A stretch of 64,000 nucleotides of DNA from Microcebus murinus (GCF_040939455.1 NC_134113.1:19640501-19704500), one strand, 5' to 3'; positions 12,916-26,668 are shown, numbered from the stretch's first letter. Program-made: numbers and translations. The notes: a model not told the origin generated them from the sequence alone.

Positions 12916-13339
12916 TAGGAATACAAAAGTCACCATGCTCTGGTTCCCATCCAGTCTGCATTATCAAGCTATACGCTACTAAAAATGGCTCCTTAATATT
13001 CCGAGTTTATTCTATGTGTGATTGCTGACCCTGTGTGGGTGTGACGGAAAAGATCAGTTTGTCACCAGGAGTCCTCTTGCACGGCGGACATGTAAAGGCC
13101 AGCCCTCGGTCTGCAGCTGTAGCTGCTATTTGTAGCCTGTGTGATGGGATTCTGGGGCTCTGATTTATTTTCTGCCCTGTGCCTTTGTTTGAAAAGCCCC
13201 TAGGCCTGCTCAGCTGCCCTGACTGCTGCTAACGACCCACGGTGCCCTTATTTTGCCTAATGGGTGAAGGTGCGCTTCCTCCCTCAGCTTTCTCGCAGAA
13301 AGTTCAGGAAAATCATCATCGTCATTTAGAAAACATTTA

Positions 13340-13565
13340 CGGTGTCCAGAGAATCCTGCTACACATTTTTTATGTATCATCTTATTTAATACTCATAAAA
13401 CACTATGTGATGGGTACCAGCATTATCTTCATTTTAAGATGAGAGCATTGAGGTACAACGTGGTTAAATAATTTTCCAAAGCTCACAGTTAGAAAGAGGT
13501 AGAGCCAGTGTTTGAAAACAGGTTATGTTTCCCAGAATCCATGATCTTAACCACTAAACTATACT
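13340..13565 (-). repeat. MIR, antisense
   Basis: Antisense MIR: gatgggtaccagcattatc, ttaagatgagagcattgagg, agctcacagttagaaag, ttaaccactaaactatac. Confidence 0.75.
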
Positions 13566-13825
13566 TCCTCAAATACATTTAGGTGAATATCTTTCCTTTG
13601 AAAACATATTTATTCTGGCCTGAGCTGTTTATTGCTCCCTTAGCATGGCAAAAAAGGTGACTTTTCTAACTAGGTCTCTGTAGTGGAGACCTGCAACAAT
13701 ATTTGACTCTGAATCATATTTGGGTTAAATGAGGAAAATATAGTGATCAATTAGCCAAGTATGCAATGGACTTTCAGAGTGTCTATCTATTGATTATGAA
13801 GGGGAAGGGTTCACAAATAAGAGTC

Positions 13826-14099
13826 TTTTTTTTTTTTGGAGACAGACTCTCACTCTGTTGCCCGGGCTAGAGTGCCGTGGCATCAGGCTAGCTCACAGCA
13901 ACCTCAAACTCCTGGGCTCAAGCGATCCTCCTGCCTCAGCCTCCCGAGTAGCTGAGACTACAGGCATGCGCCACCATGCCCGGCTAATTTTTTCTATATA
14001 TTTTTAGTTGGCCAATTAATTTCTTTCTATTTTTAGTAGAGACGGGGTCTCGCTCTTGCTCAGGCTGGTCTTGAACTCCTGAGCTCAAACCATCCACCC
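13826..14099 (-). mobile_element. Alu, 5' end lost at the L1 junction
   Basis: Antisense Alu that stops abruptly after aaccatccacccg, losing about 55 bases of its 5' end. L1 5'UTR sequence follows at once. Confidence 0.9.
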
Positions 14100-15047
14100 G
14101 GGTACAGCCACCAGCCGGAGGCACCTCCAGGGAACAGGACCTTCCCTTTTGGGACCCTACAGCTGACTAAGGGGAACTCAGACTCTGAGCGCCCTACCCG
14201 CCAGCCCTCCCAGGTGCTGCTGGCACCGTGTTCCCAGGAGAACGGTGCCCACTCAGAGGCTGACAGACATAGACACAGCTTGGGCTCCCTGTGGGTGAAT
14301 TGGGACCGGAACTCCTCTCCCTGGTGGGGATACAGTTTGAACTCTGGGACCCAGAGGTCGGACCTGCAGACCAGATCCCGTGCACCGAGGTCTAGCATTC
14401 CCCGGGGCACAGAAGGGATATTTGTGAACAGCCCACTGAGGTGTGTGTGCCTCCAGAGGCAGATCAGCGTCCTAGAGGGCAACCCTCCCACCAAAGGGAG
14501 GCTGTGCGCCCAGTCCAGGCAGCGTTTCTGCGCAGGGAACCTCCCCGCCAGCATCACAATCCAGGGAGGCCTGGTGGCATGTGGTGTGGCCTGCCGGCAG
14601 AGGCCCAGGAGTAGCTGCGGAATTGGGGAGGGTGGAAAGAAACGAGGCCTGCTCCAGACTGTGGGTCTCAGACAGCCCCACCCCCACAAGCAGACTTTCT
14701 GGCTGAGGGGGACCATTCCAGCCCCGCCCTGACAGCTTTTCCTGGAAGCAGAGAACAGAACTTTGACCCCTGCTAACTGCCTGAGGGCAGGCTTACCCAA
14801 CCCAGCTCCGCCCAGAACAAGAGCTGATAACAGGACACAAAATCAACAGCATAGCCTGTTCCTCCAAGCAAACACCACCTACTGACAGGGACGGCATCTT
14901 GTACAGCCTTTCCATGGCACCCACTGACTCAATATACAGGGAGTGGTCGAATCTCACCCACAGACACCACCTAACACCTCAGAAACTAAACAAGGTGTGT
15001 GAATACCCAAACAATAACCTAAAGGAAAGAAACAACAACTGATTGAC
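14100..15047 (+). promoter_or_regulatory. L1 5'UTR (internal promoter region)
   Basis: GC-rich leader directly before ORF1, in the position where primate L1s carry their internal promoter. Promoter function is inferred from position. It contains a long antisense open frame (14060-14800) that extends past the L1 boundary into the Alu. Confidence 0.7.
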
Positions 15048-16040
15048 ATGGGAAGAAATCAGCGAAAGAACTCAGGAAATATGAAGAACCAAACGGAAAA
15101 CACACCCCCAAAGAGGAGCACCAGCCCCCTAGAAACGGACACCAACCCAAATCAGGCAACCAAAATGACAGAAGAGGAATTTGGTATGTGGATCATAAGA
15201 ACACTCACCCAGCTGCAACAACAACTCAATAACCAACACAAAGAAACCACAAAAAGCCTCCAGGATCTGGAAAAAGAAATGGACACAATGAAGAAAAGTT
15301 TAACCGAACTCCTGGAAATGAAGAATCAATTCAGGGAACTACAAAATACAGTGGAAAGTCTCAAGAACAGGGTAGATCAAACAGAAGAAAGAATCTCAGA
15401 GATTGAAGATAACACCCTCCAACTAAATAAAACCATCACGGAGATAGAGCAGAGAAACAAGAGAAAAGAGCAAAGCCTACAAGAGCTGTGGGATTATGTG
15501 AAGAAACCTAATGTGAGGGTCATAGGGTTACCAGAAGGGGAAGAGGACAACACCTAAGGGTTGGACAAGCTGTTTGAAGATATAATAGAGGAAAATTTCC
15601 CAGGCCTTGCTCAAAATCTCGATATACAAGTTCAAGAAGCTCAGAGGACCCCTGGGAGATTCAATGCAAACAGGAAGACGTCACGACATGCAGTCATCAG
15701 ACTGACCAAAATATCAACTAAAGAGGCCCTTCTAAGAGCTGTAAGACAAAAGAAGCAAGTGACATACAAGGGAAAGCCAATTCGAATAACACCAGATTTC
15801 TCTAATGAGACTTTACAAGCAAGGAGAGACTGGGGCCCCATTCTCACTCTTCTGAAACAAAACAATGCCCACCCTAGGATCTTTTTCCCTGCAAAACTAA
15901 GCTTCATATATGAAGGACAAATAAAGACATTCTCAGACAAGCAAAGTCTCAGAGAATTCACCAAGACAAGACCAGCCCTACAAGAAGTACTCAAAACAGT
16001 GTTACGCACGGAAAACCATAATAAAAACTCACGAATATAA
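15048..16040 (+). pseudogene. L1 ORF1 (RNA-binding chaperone), one in-frame stop
   Basis: Starts MGRNQRKNSGN. L1 ORF1 protein is a trimeric RNA-binding protein of the L1 particle. Residues about 45-150 form a coiled coil rich in L/I/E/Q (LTQLQQQL, NRVDQTEERISEIEDN). The RRM-like domain begins near NVRVIGLPEGEE, and a basic C-terminal domain follows (KTSRHAVIRLTK, ARRDWGPIL, RPALQEVLK). A TAA at 15555-15557 (codon 170) interrupts the frame. The same frame stays open on the far side to 16040, about 330 codons in total, close to the primate ORF1 length. The break falls in the RRM, so the product would be a coiled-coil fragment. No other disabling change is seen, suggesting fairly recent decay. 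Confidence 0.9.
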
Positions 16041-16079
16041 AAACAACCAAAACCCAAAGATTAAAGGCCAGATAGTACA

Positions 16080-17178
16080 ATGGCTCAAGAGAGAAATCAA
16101 AGCAACAACATCCAACCCAACAGAATGAATAGTAATCTACCTTACCTATCAGTTCTCTCAATAAATGTGAATGGCTTAAACTCTCCACTCAAGATACATA
16201 GGCTGGCTGAATGGATAAGAAAATACAGGCCAAGTATATGCTGTCTTCAGGAAACACATCTAACCTGCAAGGATGCATATAGACTAAAAGTAAAAGGGTG
16301 GAGATCAGTATTCCAAGCAAGTGGAAGCCAAAAGAAGGCTGGTGTGGCAGTTCTAATTTCAGACGATTTAGTTTTTAAACCAACAAAAGTAGTGAAAGAC
16401 AAAAAGGGTCATTATATAATGGTGAAGGGCACACTTCAACAAGAAGAGATAACAATTTTAAATATATATGCACCCAACTTAGGTGCACCCAGATTCATAA
16501 AGCAAACTTTACTAGACCTAAGCAAATGGATTAATAGCAACTCCATACTCACCGGAGATTTCAACACCCCACTGACGGCACGAGACAGATCCTCCAAACA
16601 GAAAATTAATAAAGAAATAATGGACTTAAACAAAACTCTAGAACAATTGGGTCTGACGGACATTTACAGAACATTCTACCCAAAATCCACTGAATATACG
16701 TTCTTCTCATCAGCTCATGGGACATCTCTAAGACTGACCATATCCTAGGACACAAAGTAAACCTCAAGAAATTTAAAAAAATAGAAATCATACCAGGTAT
16801 CTTCTCAGATCACAGTGGAATAAAAGTAAAAATCAACCGTAACAGAAACTCACATTTCTACACAAAAACTTCGAAATTAAACAACCTCCTACTAAATGAT
16901 TATTGCATAAATGAAGAAATCAAGATAGAAATAAAAAAATTCTATACTCCTACACTGCTGGTGGACTGCAAATTAGTTCAACCTCTGTGGAAAGCAATAT
17001 GGAGACACCTTAAAGCGATACAAGTGAATCTACCATCTGATCCAGCAATCCCATTGCAGGGCATCTATCCAAACGATCCAATGACACTCTACAAAAAAGA
17101 CACTTGCACTCGAATGTTTATAGCAGCACAATTCATAATTTCAGCCCAAGTGCCCATCAATCCAAGAATGGATTAATA
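16080..17178 (+). pseudogene. L1 ORF2 remnant: endonuclease start plus C-terminal end
   Basis: ORF2 normally encodes an endonuclease and reverse transcriptase that nick target DNA and copy RNA in place. The frame opens MAQERNQSNN and shows APE-type endonuclease motifs: SINVNGLN, QETH, YAPN and GDFNTPL (catalytic-type N, E, D and N present). It ends at 16748 after a frame break near 16730. The next motifs (DHILGH, SDHSG) lie in another frame. At about 16942 sequence jumps to the ORF2 C-terminal region (CKLVQPLWKAIW, DPAIPLQGIYP, TRMFIAAQF). The whole reverse transcriptase domain, about 2.5 kb in a usual L1, is absent. Non-functional. Confidence 0.9.
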
Positions 17179-17555
17179 AAATGTGCTATATGTATACCAT
17201 GGAGTACTATTCAGCTCTAAGAAACAATGGTGATATAGCACATCTTATATTTTCCTGGTTAGAGCTGGAACCCATACTATTAAGTGAAGTTTCCCAAGAA
17301 TGGAAAAACAAGCACCACATATACTCACCAGCAAACTGGTATTAACTGAACAGCACCTAAGTGGTCACACAGGTACTGCAGTAATAGGGTATTGGGCAGG
17401 GGGGAGGGTATATACATATATAATGAGTGAGATGTGCACCATCTGGGAGATGGTCATGCTGGAGACTCAGACTTGTGGGGGGAGGGGGGAAATGGGCATT
17501 TACTGAAACCTTAAAATCTGTACCCCCATAATATGCCGAAATAAAAAAAAAAGAA

Positions 17556-17765
17556 AAAAAAATTAATTGGTCAACTAATATATATAGAAAAAATTAGCTG
17601 GGCATGGTGGCGCATGCCTATAGTCCCAGCTACTCAGGAGGCTGAGGCAGCAGGATTGCTTGAGCCCAGAAGTCTGAGGTTGCTGTGAGCTAGGCTGACA
17701 CCACGGCATTCACTCTGGCCTGGGCAACAAAGTGAGACTGTAGCTCAAAAAAACAACAAAAAAGT
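17556..17765 (+). mobile_element. Alu, 5'-truncated, abutting the L1 tail
   Basis: Begins inside the middle linker (ttaattggtcaactaatata) right after the L1 A-tail, then has a complete right arm with the cattcactctgg variant and an A/C-rich tail. The left monomer is missing. Confidence 0.9.
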
Positions 17766-18029
17766 GATGGCTAAATTTTGCCAGAGGTAAAAATATAATA
17801 ATTAGATTTGTAAACTGAATTTAAAAGTTTAAAAAATCTAGGTTTATATATATGTCATTTAATAAATTTAATACCTATTGTGTATTCCCAAGTAAATTTT
17901 GGAATAATCTTTTTGGCATACAAAACCTACATAGCACCCTAACCCTTCTATGCATAGAAGCATCTCTTACTTGTCCTTTGATTCAATTATAGTCTTGCGA
18001 GATAACCAAGACTCTGTGGCAAATCCTTA
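17766..18029. other. Single-copy sequence
   Basis: AT-rich, nothing recognisable. Confidence 0.45.
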
Positions 18030-18200
18030 GGGGACTTCAATTCAACTCAGCTCAACACTCATTTATTGAGCACATCCTCTGGGCCTAGCACAGTGTTACC
18101 ACTGCATATTCAACAGTGAGGAAGACCTAGTGTGACCTGCCAGAAACGTATAGTTTTCTGGGGAGACACACAAGTAAACAGTTCAGCTCATGGCAGTTTA
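18030..18200 (-). repeat. L2 3' end, antisense
   Basis: Block cactcatttattgagcacat, then tagcacagtgttac and ggggagacacacaagtaaac, which is the antisense L2 end. Confidence 0.65.
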
Positions 18201-18419
18201 CCACAGTATTACCCTCACGTGGTGGGATGGATTGAGCACTCTTTCAATACCAACTTATTGTTGCCGATGCTATCTTGTCATTGTCGGTCTATGATGGTTT
18301 GCTTGAGACACCATGAGACTATTCAAGAAGCCAGATATGATTTTTTTGTTGTTGTTGTTGGTTGAAGAAGAGTGTTTCCACCTGCATAAAGGATCTCTTA
18401 GAGTCAAAGTTGCATTAGC

Positions 18420-18764
<345 letters not shown>

Positions 18765-18769
18765 TTAGC

Positions 18770-19068
18770 CACACAGTGTGTTTATTATTTCTCCTGTTTT
18801 CCTTACTAGCATTAATACTCCACCTTCAACCCAATCATCCAAGCTGGAAGATTGGACCCCTCATTGACTCTCTCATCCTCCAACCTCTACTAAGTCTGTT
18901 TCTTCAATAACACCATGGTCATTTCCTTTCTCAGGGACAAAGGGAGATTATCATAAATTACATGCCTATATCTTTGCTTGTATATGACTTGCCTCCTGGG
19001 ACATATTCCCTAGTACAAGATCAACAGATTCACATTCTCAATGTGTTTTACACAAATGACCTAACTCT
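18770..19068. other. Single-copy sequence
   Basis: Nothing recognised. Confidence 0.45.
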
Positions 19069-19083
19069 CCAACAGCATTTTTA

Positions 19084-19325
19084 TATTTTTAATTTTTAAA
19101 TTTTATTTATTTATTTAATTTTATTTTAAAGACAACGTCTTGCTCTGCCCCCCAAGCTGGAGTGCAGTCATGCAATTATAGCTCACTGGAGGCTCAAACT
19201 CTGGGCTCGAGAGATCCTCCTGCCTCTGCCCCTCAAATGACTAGGACTACAGGTGCATGCCACCATGCCAACTAGTTTTTTTATTTTTTGTAGAGACAGG
19301 GTTTGGCTATGTTGACCAGGCTGGA
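19084..19325 (-). mobile_element. Older Alu, antisense
   Basis: Older Alu without the long linker, in antisense. Near-perfect 15-bp duplication ccaacagcattttta (19069-19083) and ccaatagcattttta (19326-19340). Confidence 0.85.
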
Positions 19326-19340
19326 CCAATAGCATTTTTA

Positions 19341-19990
19341 AAATCCTACAGTTTCCATGTCATCTTGATCCCTCCATACAGGACTTTGGCCAACTCCCAT
19401 GCAGTTTGTGTCTGTTCTATAATTCCATTTAGGGAATTCTAAACTTTTTCTAGAAAGGTCCCAAAGAGGGAAGAGGTGAATTAATAAAAACCTTTTTATC
19501 CAATATGATAAGATTGTAGGTTAATAAAAAATATCTGATAATAAAAAAAATGATAGGTACCATTTTTAGTATTAACTCTATAAATGTCCTTGCAGTCATC
19601 AATCTTTTGATGTAAGACCCAATCCTTATCTTTGTTAGATATGCTCATTAGAGATCCTTGTTATCTTTATTATATAAATGACATCTAATATTTGTTTCTC
19701 AAAAGTAGAGGCAAAAGAAAAAAAGAATAAAAGTAGAGTCAAAACTTAAAGCCATATTTAAATTAATCTGTGCCCAGAATTCTTCTAGATTTTTACAATT
19801 TCCTAAGTCTGTTACTGTTAGTTGCTTTATTACACCTGCTTTGACTTTTTCTTTTTTTTTACAATTTGAGTTTATTTGTGCATTCAACCTAGTTTTCATA
19901 GAAACAACTATCCACATTCATATTTTATCCCTTTAGTTAATATTTAATTAAATTCCAGCAACAAGAATAACCAGCATAAACAGATTTGGG
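19341..19990. other. AT-rich single-copy sequence
   Basis: Nothing recognised. The 72-codon antisense frame at 19699-19917 has no motif. Confidence 0.45.
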
Positions 19991-20006
19991 AACAAACAAT
20001 ACTCTT

Positions 20007-20326
20007 TTTTTTTTGAGACAGAGTCTCGCTTTGTTGCTCAGGCTAGAGTGAGTGCTGTGGCGTCAGCCTAGCTCACAGCAACCTCAAACTCCTGGGCTTA
20101 AGCAATCCTCCTGCCTCAGCCTCCCAAGTAGCTGGGACTACAGGCACATGCCAGCTAATTTATATATATATATATATTAGTTGGCCAATTAATTTCTTTC
20201 TATTTTTTATAGTAGAGACGGGGTCTCACTCAGGCTGGTTTTGAACTCCTGACACCTTGAGCAATCCGCCCGCCTCGGCCTCCCAGAGTGCTAGGATTAC
20301 AAGCGTGAGCCACCACGCCTGGCCGG
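20007..20326 (-). mobile_element. Alu, full length
   Basis: Antisense dimer with a (ta)n linker. Exact 14-bp duplication caaacaatactctt at 19993-20006 and 20327-20340. Confidence 0.95.
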
Positions 20327-20494
20327 CAAACAATACTCTTGATAAGCCTATAACTCAGTTGGTAGGAGAAGGCAGCCAGTGTGCTTAAGAATAGTCCAGG
20401 GTGCTAGCGGCATCAGTAAGTTTGGTTTTTTTGAAGGAATAAAAGGAGGAGGTTCATTTTGCCAGTCAGTTAAGTGGAGGTAAAGATAGTTAAA

Positions 20495-20650
20495 ATAGTA
20501 ATATCTACTATTTCTTGATCACATATTGTGAGTTAAACGTTGTACTGAACATTTTGGATGTATTATTTTATTTGACCTTTACATTCTGCATACATAATTC
20601 CATTTAATTCTTACAATATCCTTGAAAAATTATCATCACCATTTCACAGA
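20495..20650 (-). repeat. MIR, antisense
   Basis: Antisense MIR pattern: attttatttgacctttac, ttcttacaatatcc, ttatcatcaccatttcacag. Confidence 0.6.
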
Positions 20651-20990
20651 AGGCAAAAACAAATTTCATTTGTATTTTTTCAATACAATGTGTTTTTTCA
20701 CTTTGTATTCTTCTTTGGAGAAATGTCTATCAAGTCATTTACCCATTTTAGACTTTTAAGGACTGAGTGGCTATAGCTGATTGGTCCAGAGACATTATTT
20801 CTATAGGTATAACATACTTTATAGAATGGAAGTAGTTCTGAAAGGCCACTGTAAAATAATACCATTTCACTAACTTGATAATTTCAAAAGGCCTATTCTT
20901 CATTTGTGCCTGTTCATTCGCACATCAGCTTCTTTGTCAAGTAGCTAATGATCTAATAGCCATCACTAAATATACCAAGAAAGTTGATAT
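20651..20990. other. Single-copy sequence
   Basis: Nothing recognised. Confidence 0.45.
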
Positions 20991-21003
20991 AAAAGGAATC
21001 CTG

Positions 21004-21326
21004 GACAGGCGCGGTGGCTCACGCCTGTAATCCTAGCACTCTGGGAGGCCTAGGCGGGCAGATTGTTTGAGCTCAGGAGTTCAAGACTAGCCTGAGCAAG
21101 AGTGAAGTGAGACCCCATCTCTACTAAAAATAGAAATAAATTAATTGGCCAACTAAAAATATATAGAAAAAATTAGCTGGCCATGATGGCACATGCCTGT
21201 AGTCCCAGCTACTCAGGAGGCTGAAGCAGGAGGATCGCTTGAGCCCAGGAGTTTGAGGTTGTTGTGAGCTAGGATGATGCCACAGCACTGTAGCTGGGGC
21301 AACAAGAGTGAGACTCTGTTTCAAAA
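21004..21326 (+). mobile_element. Alu, full length
   Basis: Complete dimer. Exact 13-bp duplication aaaaggaatcctg at 20991-21003 and 21327-21339. Confidence 0.95.
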
Positions 21327-21528
21327 AAAAGGAATCCTGTAGGAAACAATTTTATGATTATTTTTTAAAAGCTTAATATGAACCTGAGCACTGAGTGTCA
21401 TATTCTGTTCATAAGTCATACAAAAATCAATTTCTTCCCCATTTCCTACCAAAGTTATCATATATCTTCCTTTAAAATCTCAAGTTAAACTAAGATGGAA
21501 TTTTGGTACTGTATCAAACTTAGACTAA

Positions 21529-21879
<351 letters not shown>

Positions 21880-21888
21880 AACAAGGAG

Positions 21889-22713
21889 ATTTTGAAAAAA
21901 ACACAATATTGTAGCTAAAAAAGAAGAAAATGTATTTTCATATATAAGGGAGTAAATAATTCTACATTGTATAACTTTTAAAATAAAAAAATTTACTATT
22001 TATTTTCCCCCAAGTATCAATGTCATGATATTCTAGGGGAAAAAAAGTCAGCCTAATAATGTATTCAGCTAACTTAGAACAAAAGGGAGATGTTTGTATG
22101 TTATTGGTTCCTATCACCCAATTGTTTATGAAATATTCTGTTACAGTAGACCCTAACATTAAATTCTCTATTTGGGTTTGAAAGGGAAGGAACAGGGGAA
22201 GGATGTCTAGATATTTTTTAAGGACTATACATTTGCAGGTTATAGTGATGGTAAGAAACCTTATATGTCATAGCATCAAATCTCCCCAGAGGCCTCAAAG
22301 AAGAATTTTCACAGTGCTACATGGCACAGTTGGCCACATTTAGCATAAATTGTTATTTTTCCTTTCCTGCCAAACCCAAAAGCTTACCTTTATCTACTCT
22401 GAGAGAATCTAATGTGTTTGAATAGTTCTTTGGGACAAGAGCTCTGTGGAGACGTTGCCATATTTACAGAAAGGGCAAATCATGAATGACCAGTTCTCTT
22501 CCATATTTCTCTTGAAGGTTTTATTCAAGGTCATACTAATGTCTTTTGTAGGAAAAATTTATATTCACTTTGATCAAGTGTTTGTTTTTTTAAAAAAGAG
22601 AGAATAGTAAACTCTTATATTGAGCTTTTCTGATTATGTTTTAAAGAAAACTGATACCTGCACATGGAGTGTTGTTTCAACCCCCAAACAAAATGATGTG
22701 TCATCACATTTTT
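21889..22713. other. Single-copy sequence
   Basis: About 0.8 kb with no recognisable element or coding pattern. Confidence 0.5.
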
Positions 22714-22731
22714 AAAAATTACAGATTGTGG

Positions 22732-23799
<1,068 letters not shown>

Positions 23800-24620
23800 T
23801 AGCCTATGCCCCAGTCTGATTTGGAAATTTACATCCCCATTTCTAAAATTTTACTCTGCAAAACTCTGTGCACAAGATGATAAAGGTTACATACAAGGAT
23901 GTTCACTGTGATACTGTTTGAAATTAGTAAGAAAATGAGGCTGGGCACAATGGCTCAATGCCTGTCATCCCAGCTACGCAGGAGGCTGAGGTGGGAGGAT
24001 CCTTTGAGGCCAGGAATTCAAGGTCAGCCTGGGCAACATAGCAAGACCTTGTCTCTACAAAAAATAGAAAAATTAGCCAGGTGTGGTAGCGTGTTCCTGC
24101 AGTCTCAGTGATTTGGGAGGCAGGAGGGTTGCCTGAGCCCAGGAGTTAGAGACTGCAGTGAGCTGTGATGATGTCACTGCACTCCAGCCTGGGCGACAGA
24201 GTGAGACTCTATCTAAGAAAGAAAGAAAAGACCAAGGAAGAAAATGAGCCCAGTGTTCATTAAAGGGATATGAAAAAATATATTATATATATATTTGCTA
24301 CACAATGAAATGACACATACAAAAGCACTTGTAGCCATCAAAATGAATACAGTTACACATATTGACATGAACTAATATGTTAGAGATCAAGGGAAATAAG
24401 CAAGTTGCAGAACAATATTATAATGTAACCCTGTTTTATTACTTATTAATAATAATATGGAGGATTGTTCATTAAAGTATTAACAGTGTTTATTTTTTAA
24501 CCACCATTTTACACCACCATTTGTAACCAAGATAAAATAAAACCAACAAAAATAATTTTCAAAAGAAAATAAAAAATTGTAAAATATTATCTATGTAATA
24601 TTTATTATTTAAATTTTATA
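23800..24620 (+). mobile_element. Old L1 (L1ME-like) 3' region, split by an Alu
   Basis: Phrases before and after the Alu fit diverged L1 3' ORF2/UTR: gttcactgtgatactgtttg; cacaatgaaatgacacat; gggaaataagcaagttgcag. Heavily decayed. Confidence 0.6.
23940..24237 (+). mobile_element. Old Alu (AluJ-like) inside L1
   Basis: Dimer with the short ancestral linker (acaaaaaatagaaaaattag) and no lemur extension. Exact 11-bp duplication aagaaaatgag at 23929-23939 and 24238-24248. Confidence 0.9.
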
Positions 24621-24920
24621 CATTTCCAAAATAAAAATGGTTTATACTTTTTATAAAAACCTTTGGTTTATATAGACACTTCCTCATTTAGTAATTTTTT
24701 CCACAAAAAGCACTTGTATAAGATGGCAAAGATTATGTAAAGTCATGCAGATATGCATAAGATATAGAAAAACTACAGAAATTTTAAAATTCCATGCAAT
24801 ATAGAAAAGAAAAAATAAATCATCCGAAATTCCATTACCCAAGCATTCAACGTTCTTGGTGTATTTCCTTCCTTTCTGTGTCAATTTCGTGCTGTTCCAT
24901 ATGCGTGTATTTTATGTGCT
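24621..24920. mobile_element. Probable old L1 3' sequence
   Basis: Blocks ccattacccaagcattcaac and ttggtgtatttccttcc resemble the L1ME 3' end. Low certainty. Confidence 0.4.
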
Positions 24921-26656
24921 GCTTTTCTGTGTTGTTACAACAACTCTAAGAACTGCCCAGTTTTAAAGTAATATCCTATTTTTCATCTCTTCTGCATCTC
25001 GATGTAATTTAAAACAAAATGTTTGCAGGTTTACCTTCCTATCTCAACCCTTTCTCTTTGTTAGCCTTGTTTAAATATTGTTTACATGCTGTCACCAAGG
25101 ATAAAGCTCCAGCATCTTCCAAAATAGAGACCAAGGAAACGATCAGATTTCTTTAATGCTCAACTCAGCACAATAACTTGGCTAATGGAATTAATACAGG
25201 CTGAATGGTGGCACACATGCCTCATGAATAAAAGGCTGCTTGAAAATGTCATAATTCTAGCAAAATCTGGCAAATTACAAAAACAAGATTTTTTTCGATG
25301 AAAAGAAATCAACTGGGAAGATTGGTTTGATCTGATTGGAATCTGAGTGGAGAACGGTTTTCCACTAGGAAAACTTATTTGGAAGAGAAGTGCTTGATGA
25401 GTCCAGCTTATATACTTTTGTCTTTAACTGACAGGGAGACTCCTAGTGGATTTAGAAAAGCAAAAATAGGGGGTTTATGCAACTCTGAGTATTGACGGAA
25501 AATTTTATTCAACTGCCTGGCTTGCCTAAGAGGGGAGGTAAGAACGATTGGGGTGACAATGATGACAGGTCCAAGGCTTGTGGGTGTAGCTACGTGAGGC
25601 CTACTGTATTACACTCAGAGTTATTTTGGGATGATCACGAGAGCACTTGAACCCTGAACAAAGAACCTCTCATAACCTTATCCCATTGCAGATGAGAGTA
25701 GAGTGTTTCAAGTGCCCAGAATCTGATGCAACTGTAAAACCCCAATCAACAGGCAAAGAGTTCCACTCCTTTGCTTTACCTTTCTCCAAAAGTGCCACAG
25801 TGTTCCAAAATTCATCTGGCCCTGTTGTCCTGGGACAGATACAGTGGTCTTCCCAAGAAAACATCAGGCAGGACCGACGACATACACAGAGTTAGTCTGG
25901 ATTAGCTGATCACAGGTACAGTAAGAAAATCTTAATAACTCTAGCTACTCTTGGTTTTAGCCAATTTTGTCATCATAGCACTGCTCTGGGTACCGGTGGG
26001 AGTTTAGTTTAGAAAAGGAAAACTGGCATTACCAAGAACACGTGCCCAAAGCCAGTTTTCCTTGCAGGTAAGCAATTCAAGAATATTGAAGACTTGAAGC
26101 CTTTCCTATAACAGATACAGGAGAATAACTTAAAAATAATAATAGAGGAAAGCACTTAAAAAAGAATAAACAAGCAATATAATACTTAGTCTGACAATAT
26201 TTACATCCCTCCAAGTTCGACGTTACATGGTAGTGGCTCTGGAAAACATCTCTGCGACAAGTTAAGGCATCGATCCCAAGCCCTGTCTTAGATTAGCACC
26301 AGTTCACTACAGTCTTTCTCTCTTTCCTTCCATTTGCCTGAACTTGACTAAGATCCCAAATGAACAAGGATCTTTCATCTCAGCAGCAGGCTTCTAGAGC
26401 AGTTATAAATATAGGCTCAAACTGCCTCACTCACAGGCTTAGTTTCTGATATATGAAGTGCTAATGGTTTCAGTGAATACCTAGCCAAAAATCTGTAGTG
26501 CTCCCTTTGCTTGTAACATATTATGATTCTATTATCCCACCTAATGCCAACTCAGTCAAATGAAAATTTCTTCCAACAACCCCTTTGCTTTTTTTCCTCA
26601 TCCGATTTAGATTTAATGATAATGTTCAAATTCTATATCATCAAAATGTTTAATAT
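24921..26656. other. Single-copy sequence, repeat-poor
   Basis: About 1.7 kb without a recognisable repeat. An 82-codon frame at 25647-25895 has no known motif and overlaps an antisense frame. Confidence 0.5.
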
Positions 26657-26668
26657 AAGAAGAAAACC

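Larger units (their letters stand above)
14100..17555 (+). mobile_element. L1 retrotransposon, internally deleted, with 5'UTR, ORF1, partial ORF2 and 3'UTR
   Basis: Components run in L1 order: GC-rich 5'UTR (14100-15047), ORF1 (15048-16040), a 39-base spacer, the ORF2 start (16080 on), then a 3' end with a G-rich tract (about 17475) and an aataaaaaaaa end. At about 16942 the text jumps from just after the endonuclease region to near the ORF2 C-terminus, so the reverse transcriptase is gone. With a stop in ORF1 and a frame break in ORF2 it cannot move itself. No target-site duplication is visible, and a 5'-truncated Alu abuts each end. Confidence 0.9.

Noticed and set aside
12599..13028. Frames of 122-129 codons on both strands
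   Set aside because: They lie in the MER1-like transposon and have no conserved domain.
14214..14732. 172-codon open frame on the plus strand of the L1 5'UTR
   Set aside because: GC-rich leader with a longer antisense frame over the same bases. It lies before the genuine ORF1 and has no recognisable motif.
20345..20420. tRNA-like phrase aactcagttggtag
   Set aside because: Resembles an A box only. No B box (ggttcga) follows at the right distance and no cloverleaf can be drawn.
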